From an uncultured Gemmatimonadota bacterium (GTDB lineage Bacteria > Gemmatimonadota > Gemmatimonadetes > Gemmatimonadales > Gemmatimonadaceae), in assembly GCA_946887155.1 (NCBI GenBank), contig CAMPKM010000258.1, positions 1-5,142 of the forward strand: a stretch of DNA of 5,142 nucleotides, read 5' to 3'. Below the pieces are notes generated by a model, which did not search any database, was not told the origin of the DNA, and saw only the letters and a program-made list of their open reading frames with translations. Below are positions 1 through 5,142 of this stretch, one piece after another; position 1 is the first letter of the stretch, and each line of letters begins with the position of its first letter. The position numbers were made by a program, and so were the translations under genes.

Positions 1-278
1 ACGACCCGGGCTGCTTCGGCCGGCGGCATGATTTCGCTGTCGGTCGAGCCGATCCGCCACATCGGCGTCCCCGACGCGTCGACGCTGCCAGAGAACTGCA
101 CGTGCGCGGAGTCGTTCAGGTAGTGATCCGCATCCGCTCGCCCGCGCACCCACAGGTGATAGGGCACCCCCTGCTCGGCATGGAACGTCAGCTCGAAGTG
201 GTCTGCCGGCGAACCGCTCGCCGGAAGTTTCGGCACGCCGAGATCAGGGATGTGCAGGCGCGCGCCGCCTGCACATCC
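1..278 (-). pseudogene. Partial secreted-protein module in the -1 frame, cut by the window edge; possible gene remnant
   Basis: Seen: codons whose lowest position is a multiple of 3 translate on the minus strand into a protein-like stretch. It contains ARLHIPDLGVPKLPASG, then DHFELTFHAEQGVPYHLWVR, NDSAHVQFSGSVDASG and WRIGSTDS, ending in AARV at the window edge. Known: this resembles a beta-rich module repeated in large secreted proteins of Acidobacteriota and relatives, whose hallmarks are an A+L..PD.G..KL start, YHLW+RG+A, NDS..VQFS.SV and RIG+T. I know no biochemical function for it. Odd: no start codon, signal peptide or ribosome site suits this frame. The similarity begins inside the hairpin at 248-278, where the overlapping 124-residue gene loses its own family resemblance. 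The frame stays open well upstream, to at least about 430, but without resemblance to anything. It may be a truncated gene, a frameshifted fusion or an assembly join. The module match is fairly sure; gene status is not. Confidence 0.55.
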
Positions 279-562
279 GCTTCCCCTGTCTTCCGGTTCT
301 CCAACGTGGTCGCCACCGAAATCTTCCGGTGATCCACCCGCATCCCGAGATGCGCAATCAGCGCACTCTCGATATTCCTCACCGTCTGCTTCGGCGTAAC
401 TTCTGCAGAGGTAAGGACATGAATCTCGTCGACCGCCCCCGTGTCGCTGGCTATGATCCTGGCCGCGATCACTCCGGGGAGCGTCTGCAATAGCTCCTCG
501 GCGCGCTTGATGGGAAGCACGCTGCCCGCGATTGCGGGCGAAGGCTGCGCCTGAGGTGTCAT
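188..562 (-). CDS. Conserved protein of unknown function, probably C-terminally truncated (124 aa)
   Basis: The function is unknown. Residues about 20-88 look like a conserved alpha/beta unit: KRAEELLQTLPGVIAARI, then DEIHVLTSAEVTPKQTVRNI, ESALIAHLGMRVDHRKISVA. I recognise this pattern (LPGV..A+I......EIHV+.......KQ.VR+IESAL.A..G+.VDHRKISVA) from small proteins in several phyla, but none with an assigned reaction. Relatives as I recall them run on with further conserved sequence. Here everything after about residue 90 is Arg/Cys-rich and unlike a fold, as expected if the frame has run into foreign sequence. No signal peptide or membrane segment is visible. The start is ATG at 562; a GGAG about 11 bases upstream is a weak, somewhat distant ribosome site. 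The 90-base spacer from the upstream activator gene holds an 11-base palindrome, TTGTAATACAA (626-636), and no clear promoter. It could be the last gene of the leftward run or separately transcribed. Confidence 0.6.
   Translation of the reverse strand: MTPQAQPSPAIAGSVLPIKRAEELLQTLPGVIAARIIASDTGAVDEIHVLTSAEVTPKQTVRNIESALIAHLGMRVDHRKISVATTLENRKTGEADVQAARACTSLISACRNFRRAVRRQTTSS
248..278. repeat. Perfect 13-bp inverted repeat with 5-base loop
   Basis: GGATGTGCAGGCG (248-260) is followed by the loop CGCGC (261-265) and its exact reverse complement (266-278). The stem is GC-rich and would be very stable as RNA or single-stranded DNA. There is no run of T on either side, so it is not a typical intrinsic terminator. 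It sits where one minus-strand reading frame stops looking conserved and the next begins, so it may mark a recombination or assembly junction, or be a dispersed intergenic palindrome caught inside an overlapping frame. Confidence 0.75.
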
Positions 563-652
563 CGGTGGCTCGTCTCCATTACCAAAAACGGTCCCTAAAT
601 GTCTCAGGTGCTACGCTTTAGACGATTGTAATACAACAGCTTACGTCGATTC

Positions 653-2269
653 CTATTGTAGGGATCGGTCGCCTGCGTCGTCAAGCACCAGTTCGTCAAC
701 CGGCAACTGATACTCCCTCAGTTTCCGGTACAGCGTTCGTTCGCCGATATGCAACATCTCTGCCGCGCGCCGCCGGTTACCACCGGTATCCCTGAGGGCC
801 ACCTCGATAGCCGCGCGCTCGACATCCGCCATGGACATTCCGGGCCTGATCACCGCCTCATTTGCCGGCGGGGCCTGATCACGCGCCTCGATGCCCGTCG
901 TCCCCATCCCACCAATCGCCGTCCACTGACCGCTACCGGCAGGCGCTCCTACTTCTCCAACCCAGTGACCACCAGTTACTGCGTTTGTAACATTAGCAGC
1001 CCCAAACTCGTCTACGCGCCGCCGTAACTCTTCCATCTGCAGCTTCAGCTCGACCAGGCTGCGCAAAATGAACTCGAGCTCACGTCCGTCACTCGCTCGC
1101 GCATCACGTAAGAGCGGTCCAACGTGCACTGGAAGAAAACGCGCCGCTCCGCCATCGCGAATCTGCGGCGGAATATCCTCGGGACCAATCTCGCGACCCG
1201 GGGACAAAACCACCATGCTCTCGATGAGATTCCGCAACTCGCGCACGTTCCCCGGCCACGCGTACTCCACCAGCCGCTGCAAGGCCTCGGCCGATAACCC
1301 GTGGAACGGACGGTCGTGCGCCTTCGACAGCTCGCCGATGAATCGCCTAACGAGCATGGGAATGTCCTGGCGGCGCTCGCGGAGCGGCGGCAGGTAGATC
1401 CGGAGCACGTTGAGCCGGTAGAACAGGTCGGCACGGAAACGTCCCTGCTCCACCCCTTCGCGCAACGGCGCGTTGGTGGCCGCCACCACGCGAACATCCA
1501 CCGGCGTCTCGTGCGTCCCGCCCACGCGCGTCACGACACGCTCCTCGAGCACGCGCAGCAGCTTCACCTGCGTGGCCGCCGGCACGTCACCAATCTCGTC
1601 GAGAAAAATCGTCCCGCCATGCGCGAGCTCGAAACGTCCGATCCGGCGCTCGGCGGCCCCGGTGAACGATCCCTTCTCGTGGCCGAACAATTCGCTTTCC
1701 AGAAGCGTCTCCGGCAGCGCACCAACGTTGACCGCGATGAACGGCTTGTTGCGGCGCGGCGACAATCGATGTATTGCGCGCGCGACCAGTTCCTTGCCCG
1801 TGCCACTCTCACCCTCGATCAGCACGGTGCTCGACACGGGGGCGATGTGCTCGACCTGGACCAGGACCTCGCGGATGGCTTCCGATTCGCCAATCAGTCC
1901 CGTGAGGCGCGACAACTCCTGGCGGCGCAGCAGTTGCTTGATGGCCTCGACCACCTCATCGAGCACGACGGGCTTCGAGAACACCTCGACAAAACCGGTG
2001 GCGCGCAGGCGTTCATCGATCTCCGGGTCGCGGACGTCGGCGAAGCCGATCACGGCCACGTCGTCCCAGAGCAATTCGCGCACGAGCTGCACGTTATGCG
2101 GATCGAGCAGCCCGCCGGTCATTACCACGACGGAGGGTTTCGCCCGCCGGAGCGCCGACCGGAAGTCGTCGAGCGGCGACACCATTTCCGTCTCGAGCTC
2201 CTCGTTCTCGAGAAGCTTGCCGAGTCGGACGGCGGGTTCTACGTCGGTAAGCGTGATGAGGACTGACAA
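653..2269 (-). CDS. Sigma-54-dependent transcriptional activator with degenerate receiver domain, AAA+ and Fis-type HTH (538 aa)
   Basis: This is an enhancer-binding protein that uses ATP hydrolysis to open sigma-54 RNA polymerase promoters. Residues 1-115 form a CheY-like receiver fold ending in FSKP (Lys99). Thr51 occupies the phospho-acceptor Asp position (PSVVVMT against NtrC PDVLLSD), and the N-terminal acidic pair is also lost, so classical phosphorylation is unlikely. The AAA+ domain (about 122-370) is complete: Walker A GESGTGKE (153-160), sigma-54 contact loop GSFTGA (200-205, a GAFTGA variant), Walker B GGTIFLDEIG (218-227), sensor I RVVAATN (260-266), arginine region RFRADLFYRLNV and WPGNVREL (338-345). 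A predicted coiled coil (about 396-422) and a Gly/Ala-rich linker precede the Fis-type helix-turn-helix (479-520, GGNRRRAAEMLHIGERTLYR). The start is TTG at 2269, chosen because beta-strand 1 (SVLITLTD) follows directly. There is no Shine-Dalgarno; a heptamer repeat abuts the start. The targets are not known. Confidence 0.93.
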   Translation of the reverse strand: MSVLITLTDVEPAVRLGKLLENEELETEMVSPLDDFRSALRRAKPSVVVMTGGLLDPHNVQLVRELLWDDVAVIGFADVRDPEIDERLRATGFVEVFSKPVVLDEVVEAIKQLLRRQELSRLTGLIGESEAIREVLVQVEHIAPVSSTVLIEGESGTGKELVARAIHRLSPRRNKPFIAVNVGALPETLLESELFGHEKGSFTGAAERRIGRFELAHGGTIFLDEIGDVPAATQVKLLRVLEERVVTRVGGTHETPVDVRVVAATNAPLREGVEQGRFRADLFYRLNVLRIYLPPLRERRQDIPMLVRRFIGELSKAHDRPFHGLSAEALQRLVEYAWPGNVRELRNLIESMVVLSPGREIGPEDIPPQIRDGGAARFLPVHVGPLLRDARASDGRELEFILRSLVELKLQMEELRRRVDEFGAANVTNAVTGGHWVGEVGAPAGSGQWTAIGGMGTTGIEARDQAPPANEAVIRPGMSMADVERAAIEVALRDTGGNRRRAAEMLHIGERTLYRKLREYQLPVDELVLDDAGDRSLQ

Positions 2270-2270
2270 G

Positions 2271-2308
2271 ATCGGGAATCGGGAATCGGGAATCGGGAAT
2301 CGAGAATC
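2271..2308. repeat. Heptamer tandem repeat GGGAATC
   Basis: After a partial unit (ATC, 2271-2273) come four exact copies of GGGAATC (2274-2301) and one variant, GAGAATC (2302-2308). The array fills most of the 58-base spacer between the molybdenum cofactor gene and the activator and ends one base before the TTG start codon of the activator. On the mRNA it reads as repeated GATTCCC and offers no ribosome binding site. Slippage in copy number would change this leader. Confidence 0.9.
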
Positions 2309-2327
2309 GGGGATGATACCAAGCGTG

Positions 2328-2807
2328 CTAATGGTCGGTCGGCTGGGCGCGAGTGATCTGGATGGCGTGATCGAGGATGGGCTCGATGGCGTTCAGCGCG
2401 TCGCGCACGCCGCCTGGTGAGCCGGGGAGATTTACAACCAGCGTCCTGTGCCTGACGCCGGCGATTCCACGCGATAACGCAGCACGGGGGAACGTTTCGA
2501 TCGACAACACACGGATCCGCTCGGCGATTCCAGGCGCTTCGCGTTCGAGCACGGTGCGGGTCGCTTCGGGCGTGATGTCGCGTGGGCTCAGGCCGGTGCC
2601 GCCGGTAGTCAACACGAGGTCAGCGAGATCCTTGTCGCACCACGACAGCAACGCCGGCACGATCTGTCCGGACTCGTCAGGCACGAGCATCCGGTCGACG
2701 ACGCGATCACCGCGACCCGCGGCCCAGGCAGCGATGACGTCGCCCGACCGGTCTTCACGCTCTCCGCGCGCCCCGGCGTCCGACACCGTGAGAATGGCGA
2801 TCCGCAT
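2328..2807 (-). CDS. moaB: MogA/MoaB-family molybdenum cofactor biosynthesis protein (159 aa)
   Basis: This is a cytoplasmic single-domain protein of the molybdopterin-binding fold. Family members (Mog, and MoaB in many bacteria) activate molybdopterin by adenylylation with MgATP before molybdate insertion. Seen: beta-strand 1 with TVSD (7-10), DRSGD (19-23), the signature TTGGTGLSPRD (67-77) followed by ITPEAT (78-83), a RAALSRGIAGVR helix-turn (108-119) and the nucleotide/pterin loop VVNLPGSPGG (124-133). The length fits a complete MoaB-type protein (about 160-170 aa) and is shorter than E. coli MogA, so moaB is the nearer label, though family members are hard to tell apart. It starts at ATG 2807 with only a weak purine stretch (GCAGAA) upstream. 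It lies 73 bases downstream of gcvT and 58 bases upstream of the activator, all in one direction. No other moa/moe gene is in view, so the context does not confirm the pathway. Confidence 0.9.
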   Translation of the reverse strand: MRIAILTVSDAGARGEREDRSGDVIAAWAAGRGDRVVDRMLVPDESGQIVPALLSWCDKDLADLVLTTGGTGLSPRDITPEATRTVLEREAPGIAERIRVLSIETFPRAALSRGIAGVRHRTLVVNLPGSPGGVRDALNAIEPILDHAIQITRAQPTDH

Positions 2808-2822
2808 TTCTGCGAGGGCCGA

Positions 2823-2850
2823 GGTCAGTGGTCAGTGGTCACAGGTGAAC
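2823..2850. repeat. Degenerate heptamer tandem repeat GGTCAGT
   Basis: Two exact copies of GGTCAGT (2823-2836) are followed by GGTCACA (2837-2843) and GGTGAAC (2844-2850), keeping the seven-base step. The array sits in the 73-base spacer between gcvT and the moaB-like gene. Reverse complements of its core, CTGACC, occur at 2856-2861 and 2876-2881, so the spacer could fold back on itself. The second CTGACC runs into the last base of gcvT. There is no T-tract, so I do not call a terminator. Confidence 0.75.
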
Positions 2851-2880
2851 GGCCCCTGACCCTGGCCCCGGATCTCTGAC

Positions 2881-3987
2881 CTATTTGTGGGTGGCGTTTT
2901 TGTAGAACGGCATCTTCACGACGTTGGCTGGAACGCGCTTCCCCCTGACGTCGATCTCGATCGCCGAACCCTCCGCTGTCGAGGCCACGGGCACGTAGCA
3001 GGTGCCGATCGGGATGTTGAGGCTGGGACTCATCGTGCCGCTGCAGACCGTGCCGGATGCCTCCCCGCCGACAAAAACCGGGTAGCCATGACGGGGGAAC
3101 ACCTTCTCCGAGGACGTGAAGCCGACCAGCTTCTTCTTCACGCCCTCGGCCTTCTGCCTGACGAGTGCATCGCGGCCGGTGAAGTCGCCCTTGGGGAGCT
3201 TCACGATCCACCCCAGGTTCGCCTCGAGCGGCGTCACCGTGTCGTCGATGTCGTTGCCGTAGAGCGCCATTCCCATCTCGAGACGCAGCGAGTCGCGCGC
3301 GCCGAGCCCGGCGGGGGTCACTCGGCCGTCACTGGTCAACGCCTTCCAGATGGTGACGGCGTGCGCGTTCGGGAAATACAGCTCGAAGCCGTCTTCGCCG
3401 GTATATCCGGTGCGCGACACGGTCACGTCAGCCACACCGGCGACCGACCCCTTCGTGAAGTGGTAATACTCGATCGGCTCCAGGTCGATGTCGGTGAACG
3501 GCTGGAGGACCTGCTGCGCCATCGGGCCCTGCAGCGCGAGCAACGCGGTCTCGTCACTCATGTCGGTCATTTCGCACTCGAAGCGCGAGGCGTGCGGCAG
3601 GATGTGCGCCCAGTCCTTGGCTGCGTTCGAAGCGTTCACGACCATCATGACCTGATCGGGATATCGATAGACCAGGCAGTCGTCGACGAACGTTCCGCGA
3701 TCGTTGAGGAGGGCCGAGTACTGGACCTGACCGTCAGCGAGGGCCGAGACATTGTTGGTCGTGACACTGTTGACGAAATCCACGGCGCCCGGGCCGCGGA
3801 TGATGAACTCGCCCATGTGCGAGACGTCGAACAGACCGGCCCGTTCCCGAACCGCCTTGTGTTCGGTCGTGATGCCGGTCGGGTATTGCACCGGCATTTC
3901 GTAGCCGGCAAAGGGGACGATCTTCCCTCCGAGGGACACGTGGATGTCGTGGAGGGGCGTTCGCTTCAGGGCGGATTCGGTGGTCAC
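2881..3987 (-). CDS. gcvT: Aminomethyltransferase, glycine cleavage system T protein (368 aa)
   Basis: GcvT takes the aminomethyl group from the lipoylated H protein, releases ammonia and passes the one-carbon unit to tetrahydrofolate, giving 5,10-methylenetetrahydrofolate. It is cytoplasmic. Seen: N-terminal TPLHDIHVSLGGKIVPFAGY (10-29) and GLFDVSHMGE (51-60); QYSALLNDRGTFVDDCLVYR (89-108), whose Asp102/Asp103 pair matches the catalytic Asp101 region of E. coli GcvT; RTGYTGEDGFE (192-202); PAGLGARDSLRLEMGMALYG (225-244); TPLEANLGW (252-260). The C-terminal barrel holds GTMSPSLNIPIG (317-328) and ends RVPANVVKMPFYK (351-363). The length is normal and nothing key is missing. The start is GTG at 3987, with GGGA about six bases upstream as a weak ribosome site. 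It heads the leftward run, divergent from padR. The gcvH and gcvP genes are not in the window, and no glycine riboswitch is apparent in the 178-base leader. Confidence 0.96.
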   Translation of the reverse strand: MTTESALKRTPLHDIHVSLGGKIVPFAGYEMPVQYPTGITTEHKAVRERAGLFDVSHMGEFIIRGPGAVDFVNSVTTNNVSALADGQVQYSALLNDRGTFVDDCLVYRYPDQVMMVVNASNAAKDWAHILPHASRFECEMTDMSDETALLALQGPMAQQVLQPFTDIDLEPIEYYHFTKGSVAGVADVTVSRTGYTGEDGFELYFPNAHAVTIWKALTSDGRVTPAGLGARDSLRLEMGMALYGNDIDDTVTPLEANLGWIVKLPKGDFTGRDALVRQKAEGVKKKLVGFTSSEKVFPRHGYPVFVGGEASGTVCSGTMSPSLNIPIGTCYVPVASTAEGSAIEIDVRGKRVPANVVKMPFYKNATHK

Positions 3988-4043
3988 GATAAGTCCCGGT
4001 CAAATGGGACTCACAATATGCCTGTATGGCAGGGAGGAGAGTA

Positions 4044-4092
4044 CTGGTAGTGGTTAGTGGTTATTGGAACTGGGTACCGGTATTCGGTGCGG
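4044..4092. repeat. Degenerate heptamer tandem repeat TGGTTAG
   Basis: CTGGTAG, TGGTTAG and TGGTTAT (4044-4064) form a clear seven-base tandem. The step can be followed through TGGAACT, GGGTACC, GGTATTC and GGTGCGG to 4092 with growing divergence. It lies in the 178-base divergent spacer between gcvT and the PadR gene, upstream of the PadR promoter. A separate 8-base direct repeat, CTGCTACT (4100-4107 and 4112-4119), follows it. Confidence 0.6.
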
Positions 4093-4120
4093 CTACGGCC
4101 TGCTACTGCGACTGCTACTC

Positions 4121-4160
4121 GGCTATAGCCATTGACAATATATCCATACTGGCTATAGTC
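4121..4160. promoter_or_regulatory. Paired GGCTATAG boxes, candidate PadR operators
   Basis: GGCTATAGCC (4121-4130) is a perfect 10-base palindrome just upstream of the -35 hexamer. The same eight bases, GGCTATAG, recur at 4151-4158 and overlap the -10 hexamer. The two boxes are exactly 30 bases apart, close to three helical turns, so a dimeric repressor could bind both on one face. PadR-family proteins commonly repress their own operon, which makes autoregulation the natural reading. The sites differ from the ATGT-N8-ACAT type known for some PadR proteins, so operator function is inference. Confidence 0.45.
4132..4159 (+). promoter_or_regulatory. Sigma-70-type promoter of the padR-permease operon, probably leaderless
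   Basis: A consensus -35 TTGACA (4132-4137), a 16-base spacer and TATAGT (4154-4159; five of six match TATAAT) form a strong housekeeping promoter. The start point expected seven bases after the -10 falls at 4166, the A of the PadR ATG. No Shine-Dalgarno lies between, so the mRNA is probably leaderless. Confidence 0.75.
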
Positions 4161-4165
4161 GACGC

Positions 4166-4522
4166 ATGGCTGATGAACCCATCGTCGACGACCTGCTGCC
4201 GCTGCCGGCGGCGACCTTCCACATCCTGGTCGCCGTCGCCGAGGGTGAGCGGCATGGCTACGCGATCATCCAGGATATCGAGGCACGAACCGATGGAGCG
4301 CTGCGCATGAGTGCGGGCACGCTCTATCGCTCGATCGCACGCATGGTCGAACAGGGCGTGATCGCCGAAGTCACTCGGCGCCGGACCGCGGAGGACGATG
4401 AGCGCCGGCGGTATTACCGGATCACGCCGTTCGGCACTGCCGTGGCGCGAGCTGAAATGCGGCGTCTGGCCCAGCTCCTCCGGCTGGGTCGAGCCAGTGG
4501 GCTCTCACCCGAAACAGCCTGA
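4166..4522 (+). CDS. PadR-family transcriptional regulator (118 aa)
   Basis: This is a small DNA-binding repressor of the PadR winged-helix family, usually a dimer that senses toxic compounds or membrane stress. Seen: an N-terminal helix (PAATFHILVAVAEGERHGYA, 14-33) holding the family's HGYAI (30-34), the recognition helix region MSAGTLYRSIARMVEQGVI (48-66), and the wing with RRYYRITPFG (81-90). A short C-terminal helix (91-108) probably pairs the dimer. The length is that of the compact PadR-s1 type. ATG 4166 is the natural start: it lies directly at the predicted transcription start. The gene ends five bases before the ADOP permease, so the two are co-transcribed and probably translationally coupled. 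PadR-ADOP pairs are frequent in Acidobacteriota, which suggests that it controls that permease. The ligand is unknown. Confidence 0.93.
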   Translation: MADEPIVDDLLPLPAATFHILVAVAEGERHGYAIIQDIEARTDGALRMSAGTLYRSIARMVEQGVIAEVTRRRTAEDDERRRYYRITPFGTAVARAEMRRLAQLLRLGRASGLSPETA

Positions 4523-4527
4523 CGCCG

Positions 4528-5142
4528 ATGACATTCTTCCGCCTGCTGCTTCGCCTCTATCCACGCTCTTTTCGCGTCGAGTATGCGACGGAGCTCGTCC
4601 GCGCCTTCGAGGCGAGCCACCGCGGAAAGGGGGCGATCGCGTTGGCGCTGGCGGCCATGGCTGACGTCGTGCCCAACGCCTTCGCGGCCCACTGGGAATT
4701 GCTGCGACAGGACCTGGCGTACGCGGTGCGGGCTTTCAGCCGCGCGCCGGGATTTTCGCTGACGGCGATCCTCGTCGTGGCGTTAGGCATCGGGGCCAAC
4801 ACCGCCGCCCTGGCCATTGCCGACTATGCGTTCTTCAGGCCGTTTCCGTTCAAGGAGCCGGACCGGCTCGTGCGGTTCTACCAGGCCGATGCCGAGGACG
4901 TCGGGAACTACGGGGACCTGGCGCCGGCCAACTGGCGGGACTGGAAGGAACAGCAGCACTCCTTTGCGGCGTTGGGTGTCTATTCGCACCGCTCGGCAAA
5001 CCTGGTGAGCGAAGCCGAGCCGCGCCGGATCGGGATCGTGGCCGTGAGCCCGGACGTCTTTTCCGTGCTGGGAGTGCCGCCGGCGATCGGGCGGACCTTC
5101 GCCTCCGATGACACGCTTCACGGACGAGCGATTGTCCTGGGC
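4528..5142 (+). CDS. ADOP-type MacB/FtsX-like permease, N-terminal part (cut by window edge)
   Basis: The frame opens with ATG at 4528 and stays open for 205 codons to the right edge. Seen: a cytoplasmic N-terminal prefix, FRLLLRLYPRSFRVEYATEL (4-23), typical of acidobacterial ADOP permeases; then LLRQDLAYAVRAFSRAPGFS (58-77); the first membrane helix with VVALGIGANTA (83-93); then FFRPFPFKEPDRLV (102-115), and the start of the periplasmic MacB-like domain (NWRDWKEQQHSFAALGVYS, 135-153; VSPDVFSVLGVPPAIGRTF, 173-191). Known: whole members have about 800 residues and two FtsX-like units. They resemble MacB permeases but usually lack a fused or adjacent ATPase, and most have no assigned substrate. 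No Shine-Dalgarno is visible; translation probably couples with padR, whose stop lies five bases upstream. The complete length, the second half and any stop lie outside the window. Confidence 0.92.
   Translation, partial: MTFFRLLLRLYPRSFRVEYATELVRAFEASHRGKGAIALALAAMADVVPNAFAAHWELLRQDLAYAVRAFSRAPGFSLTAILVVALGIGANTAALAIADYAFFRPFPFKEPDRLVRFYQADAEDVGNYGDLAPANWRDWKEQQHSFAALGVYSHRSANLVSEAEPRRIGIVAVSPDVFSVLGVPPAIGRTFASDDTLHGRAIVLG

Noticed and set aside
248..278. Hairpin as an intrinsic terminator
   Set aside because: The stem is strong, but neither flank has a T-tract, and open coding-like frames continue through it.
575..605. Possible intrinsic terminator after the activator gene (run of five T on the minus strand near 583-588)
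   Set aside because: Only a 3-bp stem can be formed before the T-run. The GGAG near 574-577 lies just beyond it as a possible ribosome site for the next gene.
1301..2420. Long plus-strand open frames opposite the sigma-54 activator (321 and 315 codons)
   Set aside because: They lie antisense to a gene with every expected AAA+ motif, have skewed Arg/Ser/Asp/His composition and match no fold. They are GC-driven shadows.
2887..4050. 387-codon plus-strand open frame opposite gcvT
   Set aside because: It is antisense to a full-length, motif-complete GcvT, its translation is Arg/Asp/Val/His-rich and low in structure, and it runs through the spacer. It is a shadow frame.
3988..4165. Possible glycine riboswitch upstream of gcvT
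   Set aside because: The leader is only 178 bases, is shared with the divergent promoter, and shows repeats but no recognisable paired glycine aptamer core.
4026..4310. Small plus-strand frame starting just after GGGAGGAGAG-like sequence before PadR
   Set aside because: It begins ahead of the purine run, crosses the heptamer repeats and the promoter, and overlaps PadR out of frame with Cys/Ser-rich noise.

Overview
The window is GC-rich (by eye clearly above 60% G+C) and reads as bacterial chromosome. It most resembles Acidobacteriota of the Vicinamibacteria type. The main clue is a PadR regulator followed five bases later by the N-terminus of an ADOP-type (acidobacterial duplicated orphan permease) MacB/FtsX-like protein. 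A sigma-54 activator with a pseudo-receiver and the left-edge secreted-protein module, both of kinds I associate with these and neighbouring phyla, agree with this. The assignment rests on gene content, not on a marker gene.

From position 1 to 3987 every gene is on the minus strand, so transcription runs right to left: gcvT (glycine cleavage T protein, 3987-2881), a MogA/MoaB-type molybdenum cofactor gene (2807-2328), a sigma-54-dependent activator (2269-653), then a small conserved gene of unknown function (562-188). At the extreme left, the -1 frame relative to that small gene encodes part of a secreted-protein module that leaves the window. The two frames overlap across a perfect 13-bp hairpin at 248-278. 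A truncation, rearrangement or assembly join is suspected there.

From 4166 onward the genes are on the plus strand: a PadR-family repressor and, in the same operon, the start of an ADOP permease cut off by the right edge. The PadR gene has a near-consensus promoter (TTGACA, 16 bases, TATAGT) whose expected start point falls on the ATG, which suggests a leaderless mRNA. Two copies of GGCTATAG flank or overlap this promoter and may be operators.

The genes do not form one obvious pathway. GcvT (one-carbon metabolism), MoaB/Mog (molybdopterin) and the sigma-54 activator look like a loose housekeeping run of co-oriented genes separated by 58-73 bp. The PadR-ADOP pair is a divergent unit. Three of the spacers carry short tandem arrays with a seven-base period and a different sequence each time. 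I found no RNA gene, CRISPR array, insertion sequence or convincing intrinsic terminator. No clearly new multi-gene system is evident. The items most worth checking are the left-edge junction, the heptamer spacer repeats, the degenerate receiver of the activator and the leaderless PadR promoter.
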